Assembly (NCBI GenBank): GCA_039654915.1
Contig: CM077597.1
Coordinates: forward strand, 84,632,001-84,696,000
From: Aquilaria yunnanensis
Taxonomy: Eukaryota; Streptophyta; Magnoliopsida; Malvales; Thymelaeaceae
Direction of reading: 5' to 3'
DNA length: 64,000 nucleotides
The notes below the pieces were generated by a model, which searched no databases, was not told the DNA's origin, and was given only the letters and a program-made list of their open reading frames with translations. The first letter of the stretch is position 1. Each line of letters begins with the position of its first letter. The position numbers and the translations under genes are program-made. This document shows, in pieces, positions 1-11,920 of the stretch.

Positions 1-757
1 GTAGCCGTAGGTCCCTTTTTAATGAAATTAACCTAGTGTGCTAAAATTCACAAAATCCCCCTAACTTCTTATATTCTTTTAAAATTACCCCATACAAATA
101 AAAAATATTAAAAATAACTAGAATGCCTTAATATGTCTAGAGAATGGTGTCTTTCAGTTGGAATTTTGATATCAAAACTGCTTTTAGAATTGTGAGCCAA
201 GAAATACTCCAAAACATCAGCAGCAACTTTAAGTCAAAATTCAACCTTGATGTAGTGATTATTTTTCCAAATGGAAAGCATGAAAGTTGTAGAGCTCTTT
301 TTTAGCTTCAAAATAATACCTGAATCACATAAAACAGGCATCTACAGTCAAAGATATGCCTAAAATACCGTAATTGCTTGAGAACCAACGATGATGCACA
401 AATTACTACTTTGAAGAAGAATTTGACCCCTTAACGTGTAAACTGGGTTTTGTGGTCTACATATAATTTGTAGCTCTAGATATTAGCTTTATAATGAATT
501 AAGAATCACTCAATTCTGATCTTTGTAGCTCAAGATATAATTTTTCTACTGGAATATCACAAATCTATTAAAATCCTGAAAGAATACAACTAAATTAAAA
601 CTTGTAAAATTACAAATTAAATATAATTTTAATCAATTGAGTCTAGATATACTCTAAGTTATAAAACATGCTCAAAATATATCTTTAGGGTTTAAAATAC
701 ATTAAAGCATACTAAATATGAGAGACATAAATATAACAAATGTAAGCTTATCACTCC
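1..757 (-). repeat. LTR fragment of an unidentified retrotransposon (copy 1)
   Basis: This stretch is a diverged direct repeat of about 62836-63617; long blocks align base for base with small indels. Both copies end on the right at the same point (plus-strand ...GCTTATCA), which on the minus strand reads TGATAAGC. It is preceded there by a purine-rich tract (TTGGGGAG in this copy), as expected for a polypurine tract abutting a 3' LTR. I therefore read it as a minus-strand 3' LTR cut by the window edge. The family is not identified and no coding sequence is visible. Confidence 0.5.
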
Positions 758-1837
758 CCAACTTACATTGTCATTTTTCCCCTCAAAATCTTTGAAACTA
801 GGGATGTGCACTTGTAAAGATATTTAAGTGCATGTCCTTAATTTGTCAGTTTCCTCTAGAACGATCATGAATAATTTATGAAACAAAAAAGATTAAGGGC
901 TGATTTGTTTTAGGGTTTATACATTAGTTACACAAGCTACATAATTTCCTTACAACACGAAGACAAAAACAAATGAAAATGACGGTATTTCTTTTCTCCC
1001 TCTTGTTTTCTTGTTTCCTTTCTTTTCTTATTTTTTTTTTTGTTTATTTTTGTTTGAATTTCTTTGTTTCATTTGAGTCGGTGGATCATAAAAAAACAAA
1101 CAAGGTAAAACAAAAACAAGAAGACAAGTTGGAATTTGTATGCCTCTCTCGAAGCCGGCTAATTCGACTAAATAAAGACAACTATATATGTCTGCTAGAC
1201 GAAAACAATTGAATTAATCCATATATTTGAACTGATAAGTCTCGATGTTCAGACTCATTACTAGACAAAATAAAAGTAGCTATAGCTATTATAGCTGCCC
1301 TGCGAGCTATAGAGACATTTTGCAACAACTTTCTAACTTGTAATAAAATTTTCTGGCCAAATGTGTGTTTTCTTGTTGTCTGTCTATGCACTTGAAAACA
1401 TAGTAACTCGTGTCAGAATCACATACATTCCCAGCACATAAAACTTTCGCATTTCAATGCATTTCATCTCCTTCCAATTCCAGCCATTATAAACCAAATG
1501 TATCTTCAAATCTTGTGTTTCTAGGTTGGATCAAGGCAAATTTCAATAAATATTGAGCTATGGAAAAGTCCATCCGTGGCTCAGAACTTGATGAGCTTGT
1601 TTTTGTGTTATTTATGTATATAGGATTTGGAACATATACTATAAGCAATGTCCCAATTGAAAATTATGAACATTGAGACAGTAGTACGTAATTTTAAGTG
1701 CAAAAACTCTTTTATTGCTAGTGTGTTTGATTTGCAGGTACTGAATTGCAGGATAGCATGTATCTTTTATGACAGGCAGTTCATCACTAAATTAGCTATG
1801 TCTTAGCGACGGTTGGATGGCCACTAACCTAGTGATG
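758..1837. other. AT-rich stretch without a supported gene
   Basis: By position this could be decayed internal sequence of the flanking minus-strand retroelement followed by the host of the chromovirus insertion. Short open frames such as 973-1212 are low in complexity and carry no recognisable domain. About 1785-1837 contains TAGCGAC-type motifs that reappear right of the chromovirus array (19206-19479). About 1130-1220 loosely resembles 19685-19790. Nothing else is supported. Confidence 0.4.
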
Positions 1838-1842
1838 GTTTG
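1838..1842. other. Target-site duplication GTTTG, left of the chromovirus array
   Basis: The five bases before the first LTR (which starts TGTGACAG) are GTTTG. The identical pentamer follows the last base of the third LTR at 19201-19205. Five bases is the usual duplication made by Ty3/gypsy integrases, so the outer boundaries of the whole three-LTR array behave as one insertion. Confidence 0.93.
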
Positions 1843-2798
1843 TGTGACAGCTCTCCTAGTCAATTAATCAAGTAAGTGTTTATTTACTTTGATTAAGTGT
1901 TTATGAAATTAAGTACCTCAAATTAGCGCCTTGTTAAGCAAGTAACATAAGCTTAATCAAGTTAAGTGAGTTCCTAAGTGTGATTTGGCATAGTTAAGTC
2001 AAGACCATTAGTTGTTCTAGCTTTTAGAATCATCCTAGTAAGTTTTGACAACTTGTGGCACTAAGTGTTCTTTTTGAGCCATTTAGAATTTAAGTGGCTA
2101 AAGTGTTCAAGAAAATTAAGTTTGGGAAGCTCTTTAGTACCTTTTAAAACAAAGAAAAGTGAGTTTGGAGTGTGAGTTGGTGAGCTATTTGAAGCTTTTG
2201 AAAGTTTGAGGACTAAAGTGCAAGGGAGGGAAAAGTTGTTTTGAATGCTTATAAGCTAAGTTCCTTCATCCTTAGCCATTAGTTCTAAGTTCCAAATTTT
2301 CGTAGCTCCCTCTCCTCTCCCAAATTCACAGCCCAAGCTTCCATTTTCTTGCAAATTCTCATTGAATTAAGGGTGCCCAAGGTGTTAGAAAGATCACTAA
2401 GCCCCTTTGCTAGTGTTCTTGCTTCCTTTGATCTTTGGAGCTTGTTTTGGAATCCAATTTTCGTAGGTAAGCTTCTTGAGATCATTTGGTGTGTTTATAG
2501 GTTGTTTCTAGAGCTAGAAATGGTCTTGGTTTGATTGGTTTGGGTGCCAAATTTCGTTGGTTTTAGGCTTGGAACTCAAGGAAGCTCAATTGAGCTTAGG
2601 AAGCTTTGTTGCATTGCTTGCTTTGTGGCTAAAATTGAGGTAAGGGTTCAAGTAATTAAGCTCAAATAATGCATGGTTTTGTAGCTTTGTATGTTGGGAT
2701 GAATTAGAAACAAGACCCATTAAGTTTAGATTAGAAATGAGAGAGTTTGAGTAGTTTGTGTATAAGAGCGATGCTGTCGCATAAACCCAGAAAAACAG

Positions 2799-2930
2799 AA
2801 TTGGCGACGCGTCGCCAATTCGTCCGTGAATTGGCGCCGCGGCGCCAAGAAGTGAAATTGTACACAGAACGTTTACTCGGCGGCGCCGCGTCGCCAAAAG
2901 CATTTGCTCTTTGGCGCCGCGTCGCCAAAT
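2799..2930. repeat. Cluster of CpG-rich palindromes in the chromovirus LTR
   Basis: Four palindromic blocks share the arm TTGGCG(A/C)CG. The first (2799-2820) is a perfect 22-bp palindrome and the second (2831-2848) a perfect 18-bp palindrome. The third and fourth (about 2879-2897 and 2910-2930) are near-perfect. They stand out in an otherwise AT-rich LTR. Identical clusters lie at 10217-10348 and 17634-17765, and a rearranged version lies in the older minus-strand solo LTR near 33083-33205. Conservation across family members suggests a role such as protein binding, cruciform formation or a methylation target, but none is demonstrated. Confidence 0.85.
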
Positions 2931-3665
2931 GCCAATTTGGCCTCGATTTCCGGCCATCCTAAGATTAACTTAGACTCTCGGTTTCTATCCCTAGGCTATT
3001 CTAAGACGTTCCATAGCCTCGGTTGGGTCTAGAATTCGTTCCTAAGGCGGGAATTGTGCGTTATTTGGAAGGTAGTCAAGTTGTGTGGTTAAGTATAAAA
3101 GAAATGTGACTTGGTGGCTAAGTAACTCATAGTATTTAAGTTTTTACATGGAAATTAAGGGGATTAAGTGGGTTTTTAGACTCTTTATTGGCCATATAGA
3201 GTATCAATTACATATGGTCAATAGAGAGAAAAACCTAAGTCGATCCCAACCAAGCCATTTGGTTTGGTAAGTGAGCCACTAGTAGTATTTTGAGTTAAAC
3301 CTTGAGGGTTTGACTAGTTAAACCACATAGTAAGACTACCCTGTACAATAAATCAAGGGTAAAGGCGGGTAAGTTTGAGATAGGTGACGACCTACTCTAG
3401 AACCCGTAGATGGGACTTAATTGAGGTAAAGTGTCCGGGATACGAGGGCCAGTATCTCAAGTACCTCAGCCGTTTGAGCTCACGGCAAGAATTAAGGCAC
3501 TTAAGTGCAGAAAGTCCCAAGTGCATGTGTTGTGTGCATTCCATACCATACATCCATACATTGCATTTTTGGCATTTTGTTGATTGTTTGTTGTTTGAAT
3601 TGCATGTTTGATTGCTTGGTTGCCATATTGCATATTTGTTGCATATTTCTTTGCAGGTATTCAAG

Positions 3666-3706
3666 AAGGGAATCCTTACTGAGTACTTTTAAGTACTCAT
3701 TCCCTT
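3666..3706 (+). promoter_or_regulatory. Conserved hairpin in the chromovirus LTR
   Basis: The core TGAGTACTTTTAAGTACTCA (3680-3699) is a perfect inverted repeat around TT. Outer arms AAGGGAA (3666-3672) and TTCCCTT (3700-3706) can extend the stem past a bulge of about seven bases. Identical copies lie at 11084-11124 and 18501-18541. The stem also survives in the solo LTR near 32295-32330 and, more diverged, near 21935-21970. It lies in the 3' part of the LTR and would be in the RNA if transcription starts upstream. A function such as RNA 3'-end formation or packaging is inference. Confidence 0.7.
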
Positions 3707-4371
3707 AGTTTTATTGTGCAGGATCTAATCCCGGGCCTAATCACTGAAGTGATAGCTGAGGCCTAAGCTTTCTGTTTTGCAGGTATTTTATTGAGAATCC
3801 TAGTGATTCTAGTTTCTTGCAGTATAAGTTATGTGCTAACCAAGTTGTGCCTTTACAGTGTAGAGGCTAAGAGTACACAAGAACAAGGTCTAGTGAAGGG
3901 CTACACTTGGAGCTTGGCTTAGCTCAAGGTGGGCTCAAGTAAATGATCTTAGTTAGTAGTAATTTTGTCTCTTGTACATAGTACTTTGTGTACTAAGTAA
4001 GTTGCCTCTATTGGGATACATTAGGATGTAAATCCATCTTGTTACTTTTGGGTGCATGCTAGAGTTGTAATGTATGCACAAAACTGTTACTTGTAGTTAA
4101 AGCAACTAGTATTTCAATGACTTGGTACGTTTTCAGTATGTTTTAATGAAATGCTCGAGCAATGTTTTAATTCAAGACTTTTAAATTTCGGTTGCATTGC
4201 CAAGTCAGAAGCATGCATAACTTAATCTGAGTAGGCTAAGTAACTAGTTGCATATAAATTGTTTTAATTTATATTGACGAGTAATAGTTAGCCAACTGTA
4301 ACTAGTGGGATTCATTATCCCTAAGAGCCTACAAGATTAGGGGCACTGGGCCCCGTTCCGTCACAGAAAAT

Positions 4372-4383
4372 TGGTATCAGAGC
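4372..4383 (+). other. Primer-binding site, initiator tRNA-Met (unit 1)
   Basis: TGGTATCAGAGC lies six bases after the end of LTR1 and matches the 3' end of plant initiator tRNA-Met, the standard primer of many plant Ty3 and Ty1 elements. Confidence 0.93.
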
Positions 4384-4502
4384 GGGTTAATGTTCCTAGT
4401 AGAGGCAATAAGTGAACTAAGATCAAAGTGTTCTTGTGTTAAGTGTGGTTAGTACTGCTTATAAGTTGCTCTGGATATGGTCTTCTGGCTGTGGTTGCAG
4501 GT

Positions 4503-7500
4503 ATGGTGAACACACGGGCCGGTACTACTGCTGAGGCTCAGGGTTCCGGTGCAGGAACTAGTGATCCTGGTGGATCAGATATGAGGGAGGTGGTTTCCTT
4601 GTTGAGGAGACTTAATGAGTCGATGGACCGGATGCTACATGGCATGGCCATTTTGCTTGAAGAGCGTGCTCAACCTCCAGTACAGGGGGAGACCTTGGAG
4701 GACCCTAATGGGGGTAAGGGCCGAAGTGCACCAAGGCCCAACGGTGCACCAAGGTCAGGGGAGAAATCCCCCGCCCCAGGGGCAAGTGCAAGGTCAGGAA
4801 CCGTCTAATGAGCATGTTCAAGTGGAGTCCAGTGAGGACAGTGAAGAGGACAGTGAGGAGGAAGATGAGGAGGACATCCATCCAAGGAGGAGACGGAGGA
4901 GACCCGTCATTCCAGACCATATGGGACTTGTTTCCTTATGCCGGGACATCAATACTCCCAAGTTCAATGGCATAGGAGATCCCGATATGGCTGAAGGATG
5001 GTTGTATCAGATTAATGAGATCTTCAAAAACATGAAGTTGGATGACAAAGTAAAGATGGATTTGGTGCCTTTCTTTTTAGAAGGCAAGGCGTCATTATGG
5101 TGGAAGGATGTCATGGAAAGGCTTGATGCTTATAATGAAGGGAGGATCGGGCAAAGGCCTAAAGAACTTGATTGGATTGAATTCGAGAAGGAGTTTCGAA
5201 ATGAATTCAATAGTGAGGCTGCCCAGGATCAAAAGCGGATTGAGTTTGATGAACTAATCCAGGGAAGGCTAACAGTTCATGAGTATGAAAGGAAGTTTAG
5301 TTCTCTTTTTCGGTATGCACCTCATTTGGCCGGAAAAGATGAACTAAAAGCAAAGAAGTTCATTCGTGGACTTAGGGTGGAGTTGAGGAGTTTTCTGACA
5401 GTGATAGGAGTTCGGACCTATCATGAGGCTGTCCAAAAAGCCTTAGTGTTGGAAAGGGAGTTGATGGAAGCAAAATCCAATGAAAAGGCCGTTGAGCCAA
5501 GGGTTCCGGTACATTCAAGGTTAATGGATAAAAGGCCTAGTGTGGGAGGTGATCAAGGACCTTCCAAGAAAATCAAGAAAGCTGCAAAGGGCCGTTGTCC
5601 TAAGTGTCAGAGATTTCATGGTAACAAACCTTGTACTCTTGGAACCGATCTCTGTAATTACTGCCGTCAGCCAGGACATTGGGCGAAGGAGTGCCCAAGG
5701 CTTAGACAAGACCAAGGTCAAGGACGACCGGGAGCCTCAGGAGTTGGTAGTACTGGTAGTACTTTTGTCAGAGTTCCTCCTGTGCCACCACGAGTTTTTG
5801 CACTGGCAAGCCAGGTATCCAGAGAACCTACAGCTGTGCAAGGTAACTTTAATGTTCAGGATAGTAGTATTAGAATTCTGTTTGATACTGGTGCTACTAT
5901 TTCTGTCATTACTCTAGGCATGGTTGTTAAGTTTGGTTTGCATAGAACTGTGCTTGATGAAATGATGTTCATTAAGTCAGTGGGGAGTAACCTTGTGTTT
6001 ACCAATGAAATGGTTGTGGGATATCCTTTGGAATTAGGAGGTAGTAAATTTTTAAGTGACCTTTGGGTCTTGGCCTCAATTCCTTATGATATTGTCCTTG
6101 GAATGGATTGGTTAAGTAAGTTTAAGGCCCAGATTGACTGTGCGGGTTGTAAGGTCACTCTTGAGGATGCCTCAGGGGTAAGTATAATTTGCACAGGCGG
6201 TTTGGCAAGTAGTGTAAAGAGTTTGCACCTCAAGTTATTGGAGTCCATTCCCGTTCCGAGTGAGTTGGTCGCTTGCTCGTTGAACGGAGTGGCAGTCGAG
6301 GAGCAACTCAAGGAAATTCAAGTAGCCAATCTATTTCCAGAAGTTTTTCCTGTAGACCTCCCAGGGTTACCTCCAAGAAGGGAGATTGAATTCTCCATAC
6401 ATTTACAGCCTGGGGCAGAACCAATTTCCATACCCCCTTATAGAATGTCAGCGCCTGAAATGGATGAGCTGAAAAAGCAATTAGAAGAGTTGCTTGAGAA
6501 AGGCTTTATTAGGCCAAGTATTTCCCCGTGGGGTGCTCCAGTGTTGTTTGTAAAGAAAAAGGATGGAACCTTAAGGTTGTGTATAGACTATAGAAAACTG
6601 AATGCAGTAACGGTAAAGAATAAGTACCCATTGCCCAGAATTGATGATCTATTTGATAGATTAAGAGGGGCGAAGGTCTTTTCGAAAATAGACCTAAGGT
6701 CTGGATATTTCCAGATAAGAGTTAGGGATGAGGATATCCCGAAGACTGCATTCAGGACTAGGTATGGGCATTATGAGTATACCGTTATGCCGTTTGGAGT
6801 GACTAATGCTCCGGCAGTTTTCATGGATACCATGAATCGGATTTTTAGGCCCTACCTAGATCAGTTTGTTGAGGTGTTTATTGATGATATTTTGGTGTAT
6901 TCCCCGACTCCCCACGAGCATGAAAAACATTTAGAGATAGTTTTACAAGTACTCAAGAGTAATCAGTTTTATGCCAAACTATCTAAGTGCCAGTTCTGGG
7001 CAAGTGAAATTCCTTTCCTTGGACATATTATAAATGCTCAAGGATTAAGTGTGGACCCAGAAAAGGTAAAGGCTGTGGTGGAGTGGAAACGCCCAACAAC
7101 TGTAACTGAAGTTAGGAGTTTCTTGGGTTTGGCAGGCTATTATCGAAGGTTTATTGAAAAATTCTCTATAATAGCTTCGTCATTGACCGCCTTGACAAAG
7201 AAGGCACAGAAGTTTATTTGGACTCCTAAGTGTGAGGAGAGTTTCCAGGAGCTTAAGGAAAGGTTAATTTCTGCTCCCATCTTAATCCTACCAGATCCGC
7301 ATGAGACTTTTGTGGTTTATACCGATGCATCTGGGACAGGATTAGGATGTGTGTTGATGCAGGATAAGCAAGTGATTGCATATGGGTCTAGGCAGTTAAG
7401 GCCTAACGAGTTGAATTACCCAGTGCATGATCTTGAGTTAGCAGCAGTTGTGTTTGCTTTAAAGCTCTGGAGACACTACCTTATGGGAAGGTCCTTTAAG

Positions 7501-9285
7501 ATCTTTACAGACCATAAAAGTCTGAAGTACTTATTTACCCAAAAGGATCTTAACATGAGGCAGAGAAGATGGGTCGAGTATATCAAGGATTATGATTGCT
7601 CGATAGACTATTGTTCAGGTAAAGGCAACGTGGTTGCTGATGCCTTGAGCCGTAAGTATTCTGGGGTAATTCTCTCCAAGGATCAAGTAACACAAACCTC
7701 AAAAGATCCTAGTGCAGAGCAATTCACAGTTTTATATGAATTGTGGAGAGAATGGGAAATGGCTCAAGTCATGGTCCTTGAAATTCAGTCAGCATGGTTG
7801 ACTAGAGTTAAGCAAGCTCAAGAAAGTGATTCGAGCTTGAAAAGAATTTCTGGGGAGGAAAAGCATGGTACTGTACTGAAAGAATTTCAGTACAAGGATG
7901 GGTTACTTTATTTTGGTGACCGGCTCTATGTGCCAAGTGAATTAAGGCAACAAGTGTTGCAGGAGGCACATACGAGTAAGTTTAATGTTCACCCTGGTGT
8001 GAATAAGATGTACCATGACCTTAGGACTCATTTTTGGTGGCCAAAGTTTAAGAGAGACATGTATGAATATGTGTCTAAGTGCCTCACCTGTCAAATGGTG
8101 AAGGCAGAGCACCAAAGGCCATCAGGAATGTTGCAAAGTTTACCACTCCCAGAAAGGAAATGGGGATCCATCACCATGGACTTCTGTGTTGGGTTGCCAA
8201 ACACAAGAAGTCAGCATGATTCCATTTGGGTGGTGGTGGATAGGTTAACAAAATCTGCACATTTTATCCCCATTAAAATCACTTATACCATGGAGAAATT
8301 AGCCCAGTTGTATATCCGAGAAGTAGTAAGACTTCATGGTATTCCTAATCAGATTGTATCTGATAGAGATCCCCGTTTTGTTTCAAGGTTTTGGAGTGCC
8401 TTTCAAAAGGCTATGGGTTCCGCTGTGAACCTAAGTACTGCATATCACCCTCAGACTGATGGGCAGACTGAGCGGGTGATCCAAACCTTGGAAGATATGT
8501 TACGAAGTTGTGTGATGGACTTCAAAGGGGATTGAGACCAACATCTGCCTTTGATTGAATTTGCTTATAATAATAGCTATCAAGAAGCTATTAAGATGGC
8601 GCCCTACGAGGCTTTGTATGGGCGTAAGTGTGTGACCCCTCATTGTTGGGCAGATAAAGCTGATGAAATAGTTGTTGGTCCAGAAATCATTGCCGAGACC
8701 ACGGCAAAGATTAAGTTGATCCAAACAAGGATCAAAGCTGCCTCAGACCGGCAAGCTAAGTACGCCAATGTGCGAAGAAAAGATTTAGAGTTTGAGGTAG
8801 GAGACCGAGTACTCCTTAAAGTCTCACCTATGAAAGGTGTGGCTAGGTTTGGTCAAAGGGGTAAGTTGGCACCAAGGTTTATTGGTCCTTTTGAAATTCT
8901 CGAAAGGGTAGGAAAAGTGGCTTATCGGTTGGCTTTACCGCCAAGTTTAGCCCATGTTCATAATGTGTTTCATGTGAGTACCTTAAGGAAGTGCATTGTG
9001 AACTCTGGGCAAGTGTTAACCCCGCCCACTATTCCCTTGAGAGAGGACCTAAGTTATGAGGAACATCCTATCAAGTTTCTTGACCGTCAAGTCCGGAAAC
9101 TAAGGACCAAACGGATCCCAATGGTCAAGGTACTATGGTCTAACCATGGGGAGGAAGAGGCCACTTGGGAGACCGAGCAGGATATGCTAAGGCAATATCC
9201 AAGTCTGTATGCTCAATTAAGTCAGAATTTGGAGGACCAAATTTCTGAAGGAGGGGAGGATGTGACAGCTCTCCTAGTCAATTAA
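4503..9285 (+). pseudogene. Gag-Pol of chromovirus unit 1: one frameshift plus one nonsense codon
   Basis: The likely start is ATG 4503 (protein begins MVNTRAG); an in-frame ATG at 4443 would add 20 residues. The Gag N-terminal part is open until a run of five Gs at 4710-4714, where unit 2 has four. The extra base shifts the frame, and the rest of Gag-Pol continues in the frame that is open from 4615 to 8535. Domains there are Gag, a CCHC knuckle, protease DTGA, reverse transcriptase with IDDIL, RNase H and integrase. A TGA at 8533-8535 cuts integrase after its catalytic Glu. The same frame then stays open to 9285, covering the integrase C-terminus, GPY/F-like and chromodomain-like segments. 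The last codons lie inside LTR2. With two breaks this unit cannot make a full polyprotein without recoding. Confidence 0.9.
9247..9260 (+). other. Polypurine tract (unit 1)
   Basis: The 14-base all-purine tract GAAGGAGGGGAGGA ends exactly at the first base of LTR2. This is where the plus-strand primer for reverse transcription is expected. Confidence 0.9.
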
Positions 9286-11783
9286 TCAAGTAAGTGTTTA
9301 TTTACTTTGATTAAGTGTTTATGAAATTAAGTACCTCAAATTAGCGCCTTGTTAAGCAAGTAACATAAGCTTAATCAAGTTAAGTGAGTTCCTAAGTGTG
9401 ATTTGGCATAGTTAAGTCAAGACCATTAGTTGTTCTAGCTTTTAGAATCATCCTAGTAAGTTTTGACAACTTGTGGCACTAAGTGTTCTTTTTGAGCCAT
9501 TTAGAATTTAAGTGGCTAAAGTGTTCAAGAAAATTAAGTTTGGGAAGCTCTTTAGTACCTTTTAAAACAAAGAAAAGTGAGTTTGGAGTGTGAGTTGGTG
9601 AGCTATTTGAAGCTTTTGAAAGTTTGAGGACTAAAGTGCAAGGGAGGGAAAAGTTGTTTTGAATGCTTATAAGCTAAGTTCCTTCATCCTTAGCCATTAG
9701 TTCTAAGTTCCAAATTTTCGTAGCTCCCTCTCCTCTCCCAAATTCACAGCCCAAGCTTCCATTTTCTTGCAAATTCTCATTGAATTAAGGGTGCCCAAGG
9801 TGTTAGAAAGATCACTAAGCCCCTTTGCTAGTGTTCTTGCTTCCTTTGATCTTTGGAGCTTGTTTTGGAATCCAATTTTCGTAGGTAAGCTTCTTGAGAT
9901 CATTTGGTGTGTTTATAGGTTGTTTCTAGAGCTAGAAATGGTCTTGGTTTGATTGGTTTGGGTGCCAAATTTCGTTGGTTTTAGGCTTGGAACTCAAGGA
10001 AGCTCAATTGAGCTTAGGAAGCTTTGTTGCATTGCTTGCTTTGTGGCTAAAATTGAGGTAAGGGTTCAAGTAATTAAGCTCAAATAATGCATGGTTTTGT
10101 AGCTTTGTATGTTGGGATGAATTAGAAACAAGACCCATTAAGTTTAGATTAGAAATGAGAGAGTTTGAGTAGTTTGTGTACAAGAGCGATGCTGTCGCAT
10201 AAACCCAGAAAAACAGAATTGGCGACGCGTCGCCAATTCGTCCGTGAATTGGCGCCGCGGCGCCAAGAAGTGAAATTGTACACAGAACGTTTACTCGGCG
10301 GCGCCGCGTCGCCAAAAGCATTTGCTCTTTGGCGCCGCGTCGCCAAATGCCAATTTGGCCTCGATTTCCGGCCATCCTAAGATTAACTTAGACTCTCGGT
10401 TTCTATCCCTAGGCTATTCTAAGACGTTCCATAGCCTCGGTTGGGTCTAGAATTCGTTCCTAAGGCGGGAATTGTGCGTTATTTGGAAGGTAGTCAAGTT
10501 GTGTGGTTAAGTATAAAAGAAATGTGACTTGGTGGCTAAGTAACTCATAGTATTTAAGTTTTTACATGGAAATTAAGGGGATTAAGTGGGTTTTTAGACT
10601 CTTTATTGGCCATATAGAGTATCAATTACATATGGTCAATAGAGAGAAAAACCTAAGTCGATCCCAACCAAGCCATTTGGTTTGGTAAGTGAGCCACTAG
10701 TAGTATTTTGAGTTAAACCTTGAGGGTTTGACTAGTTAAACCACATAGTAAGACTACCCTGTACAATAAATCAAGGGTAAAGGCGGGTAAGTTTGAGATA
10801 GGTGACGACCTACTCTAGAACCCGTAGATGGGACTTAATTGAGGTAAAGTGTCCGGGATACGAGGGCCAGTATCTCAAGTACCTCAGCCGTTTGAGCTCA
10901 CGGCAAGAATTAAGGCACTTAAGTGCAGAAAGTCCCAAGTGCATGTGTTGTGTGCATTCCATACCATACATCCATACATTGCATTTTTGGCATTTTGTTG
11001 ATTGTTTGTTGTTTGAATTGCATGTTTGATTGCTTGGTTGCCATATTGCATATTTGTTGCATATTTCTTTGCAGGTATTCAAGAAGGGAATCCTTACTGA
11101 GTACTTTTAAGTACTCATTCCCTTAGTTTTATTGTGCAGGATCTAATCCCGGGCCTAATCACTGAAGTGATAGCTGAGGCCTAAGCTTTCTGTTTTGCAG
11201 GTATTTTATTGAGAATCCTAGTGATTCTAGTTTCTTGCAGTATAAGTTATGTGCTAACCAAGTTGTGCCTTTACAGTGTAGAGGCTAAGAGTACACAAGA
11301 ACAAGGTCTAGTGAAGGGCTACACTTGGAGCTTGGCTTAGCTCAAGGTGGGCTCAAGTAAATGATCTTAGTTAGTAGTAATTTTGTCTCTTGTACATAGT
11401 ACTTTGTGTACTAAGTAAGTTGCCTCTATTGGGATACATTAGGATGTAAATCCATCTTGTTACTTTTGGGTGCATGCTAGAGTTGTAATGTATGCACAAA
11501 ACTGTTACTTGTAGTTAAAGCAACTAGTATTTCAATGACTTGGTACGTTTTCAGTATGTTTTAATGAAATGCTCGAGCAATGTTTTAATTCAAGACTTTT
11601 AAATTTCGGTTGCATTGCCAAGTCAGAAGCATGCATAACTTAATCTGAGTAGGCTAAGTAACTAGTTGCATATAAATTGTTTTAATTTATATTGACGAGT
11701 AATAGTTAGCCAACTGTAACTAGTGGGATTCATTATCCCTAAGAGCCTACAAGATTAGGGGCACTGGGCCCCGTTCCGTCACA
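9261..11783 (+). repeat. Chromovirus LTR 2 (shared middle LTR), 2523 bp
   Basis: It has the same ends and length as LTR1 and serves as 3' LTR of unit 1 and 5' LTR of unit 2. I noticed no difference from LTR3. No target duplication lies at its edges: it is preceded by GAGGA (polypurine tract) and followed by GAAAA (leader to the primer site). Two side-by-side independent insertions would have left such duplications. Confidence 0.95.
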
Positions 11784-11789
11784 GAAAAT

Positions 11790-11801
11790 TGGTATCAGAG
11801 C
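11790..11801 (+). other. Primer-binding site, initiator tRNA-Met (unit 2)
   Basis: TGGTATCAGAGC lies six bases after LTR2, at the position equivalent to 4372-4383 in unit 1. Confidence 0.93.
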
Positions 11802-11920
11802 GGGTTAATGTTCCTAGTAGAGGCAATAAGTGAACTAAGATCAAAGTGTTCTTGTGTTAAGTGTGGTTAGTACTGCTTATAAGTTGCTCTGGATATGGTC
11901 TTCTGGCTGTGGTTGCAGGT

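Larger units (their letters stand above)
1843..4365 (+). repeat. Chromovirus LTR 1 (5' LTR), 2523 bp
   Basis: It begins TGTGACAGCTCTCC and ends GTTCCGTCACA, with TG...CA termini and short inverted ends (TGTGAC/GTCACA). It carries the CpG-rich palindromes at 2799-2930 and the hairpin at 3666-3706. TATAAAAG at 3094-3101 is a possible core promoter, but it is not conserved in the older solo LTR at 31630-34171, so I give it little weight. The only substitution I noticed against LTR2 and LTR3 is T at 2763. Confidence 0.95.

Noticed and set aside
2586..2957. 123-codon minus-strand frame (and identical ones in the other two LTRs)
   Set aside because: It lies antisense inside the LTR across the CpG palindromes; the LTR is non-coding and the frame is explained by repeat copying.
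3094..3101. TATAAAAG as the LTR core promoter
   Set aside because: It is not conserved in the older solo LTR and no transcript evidence is available; mentioned only under LTR 1.
8533..8535. TGA as a programmed readthrough signal between Pol and the chromodomain part
   Set aside because: Ty3 elements of this lineage normally encode integrase and the chromodomain without a stop, and this stop falls inside integrase; a mutation is the simpler reading, though shared by both units.
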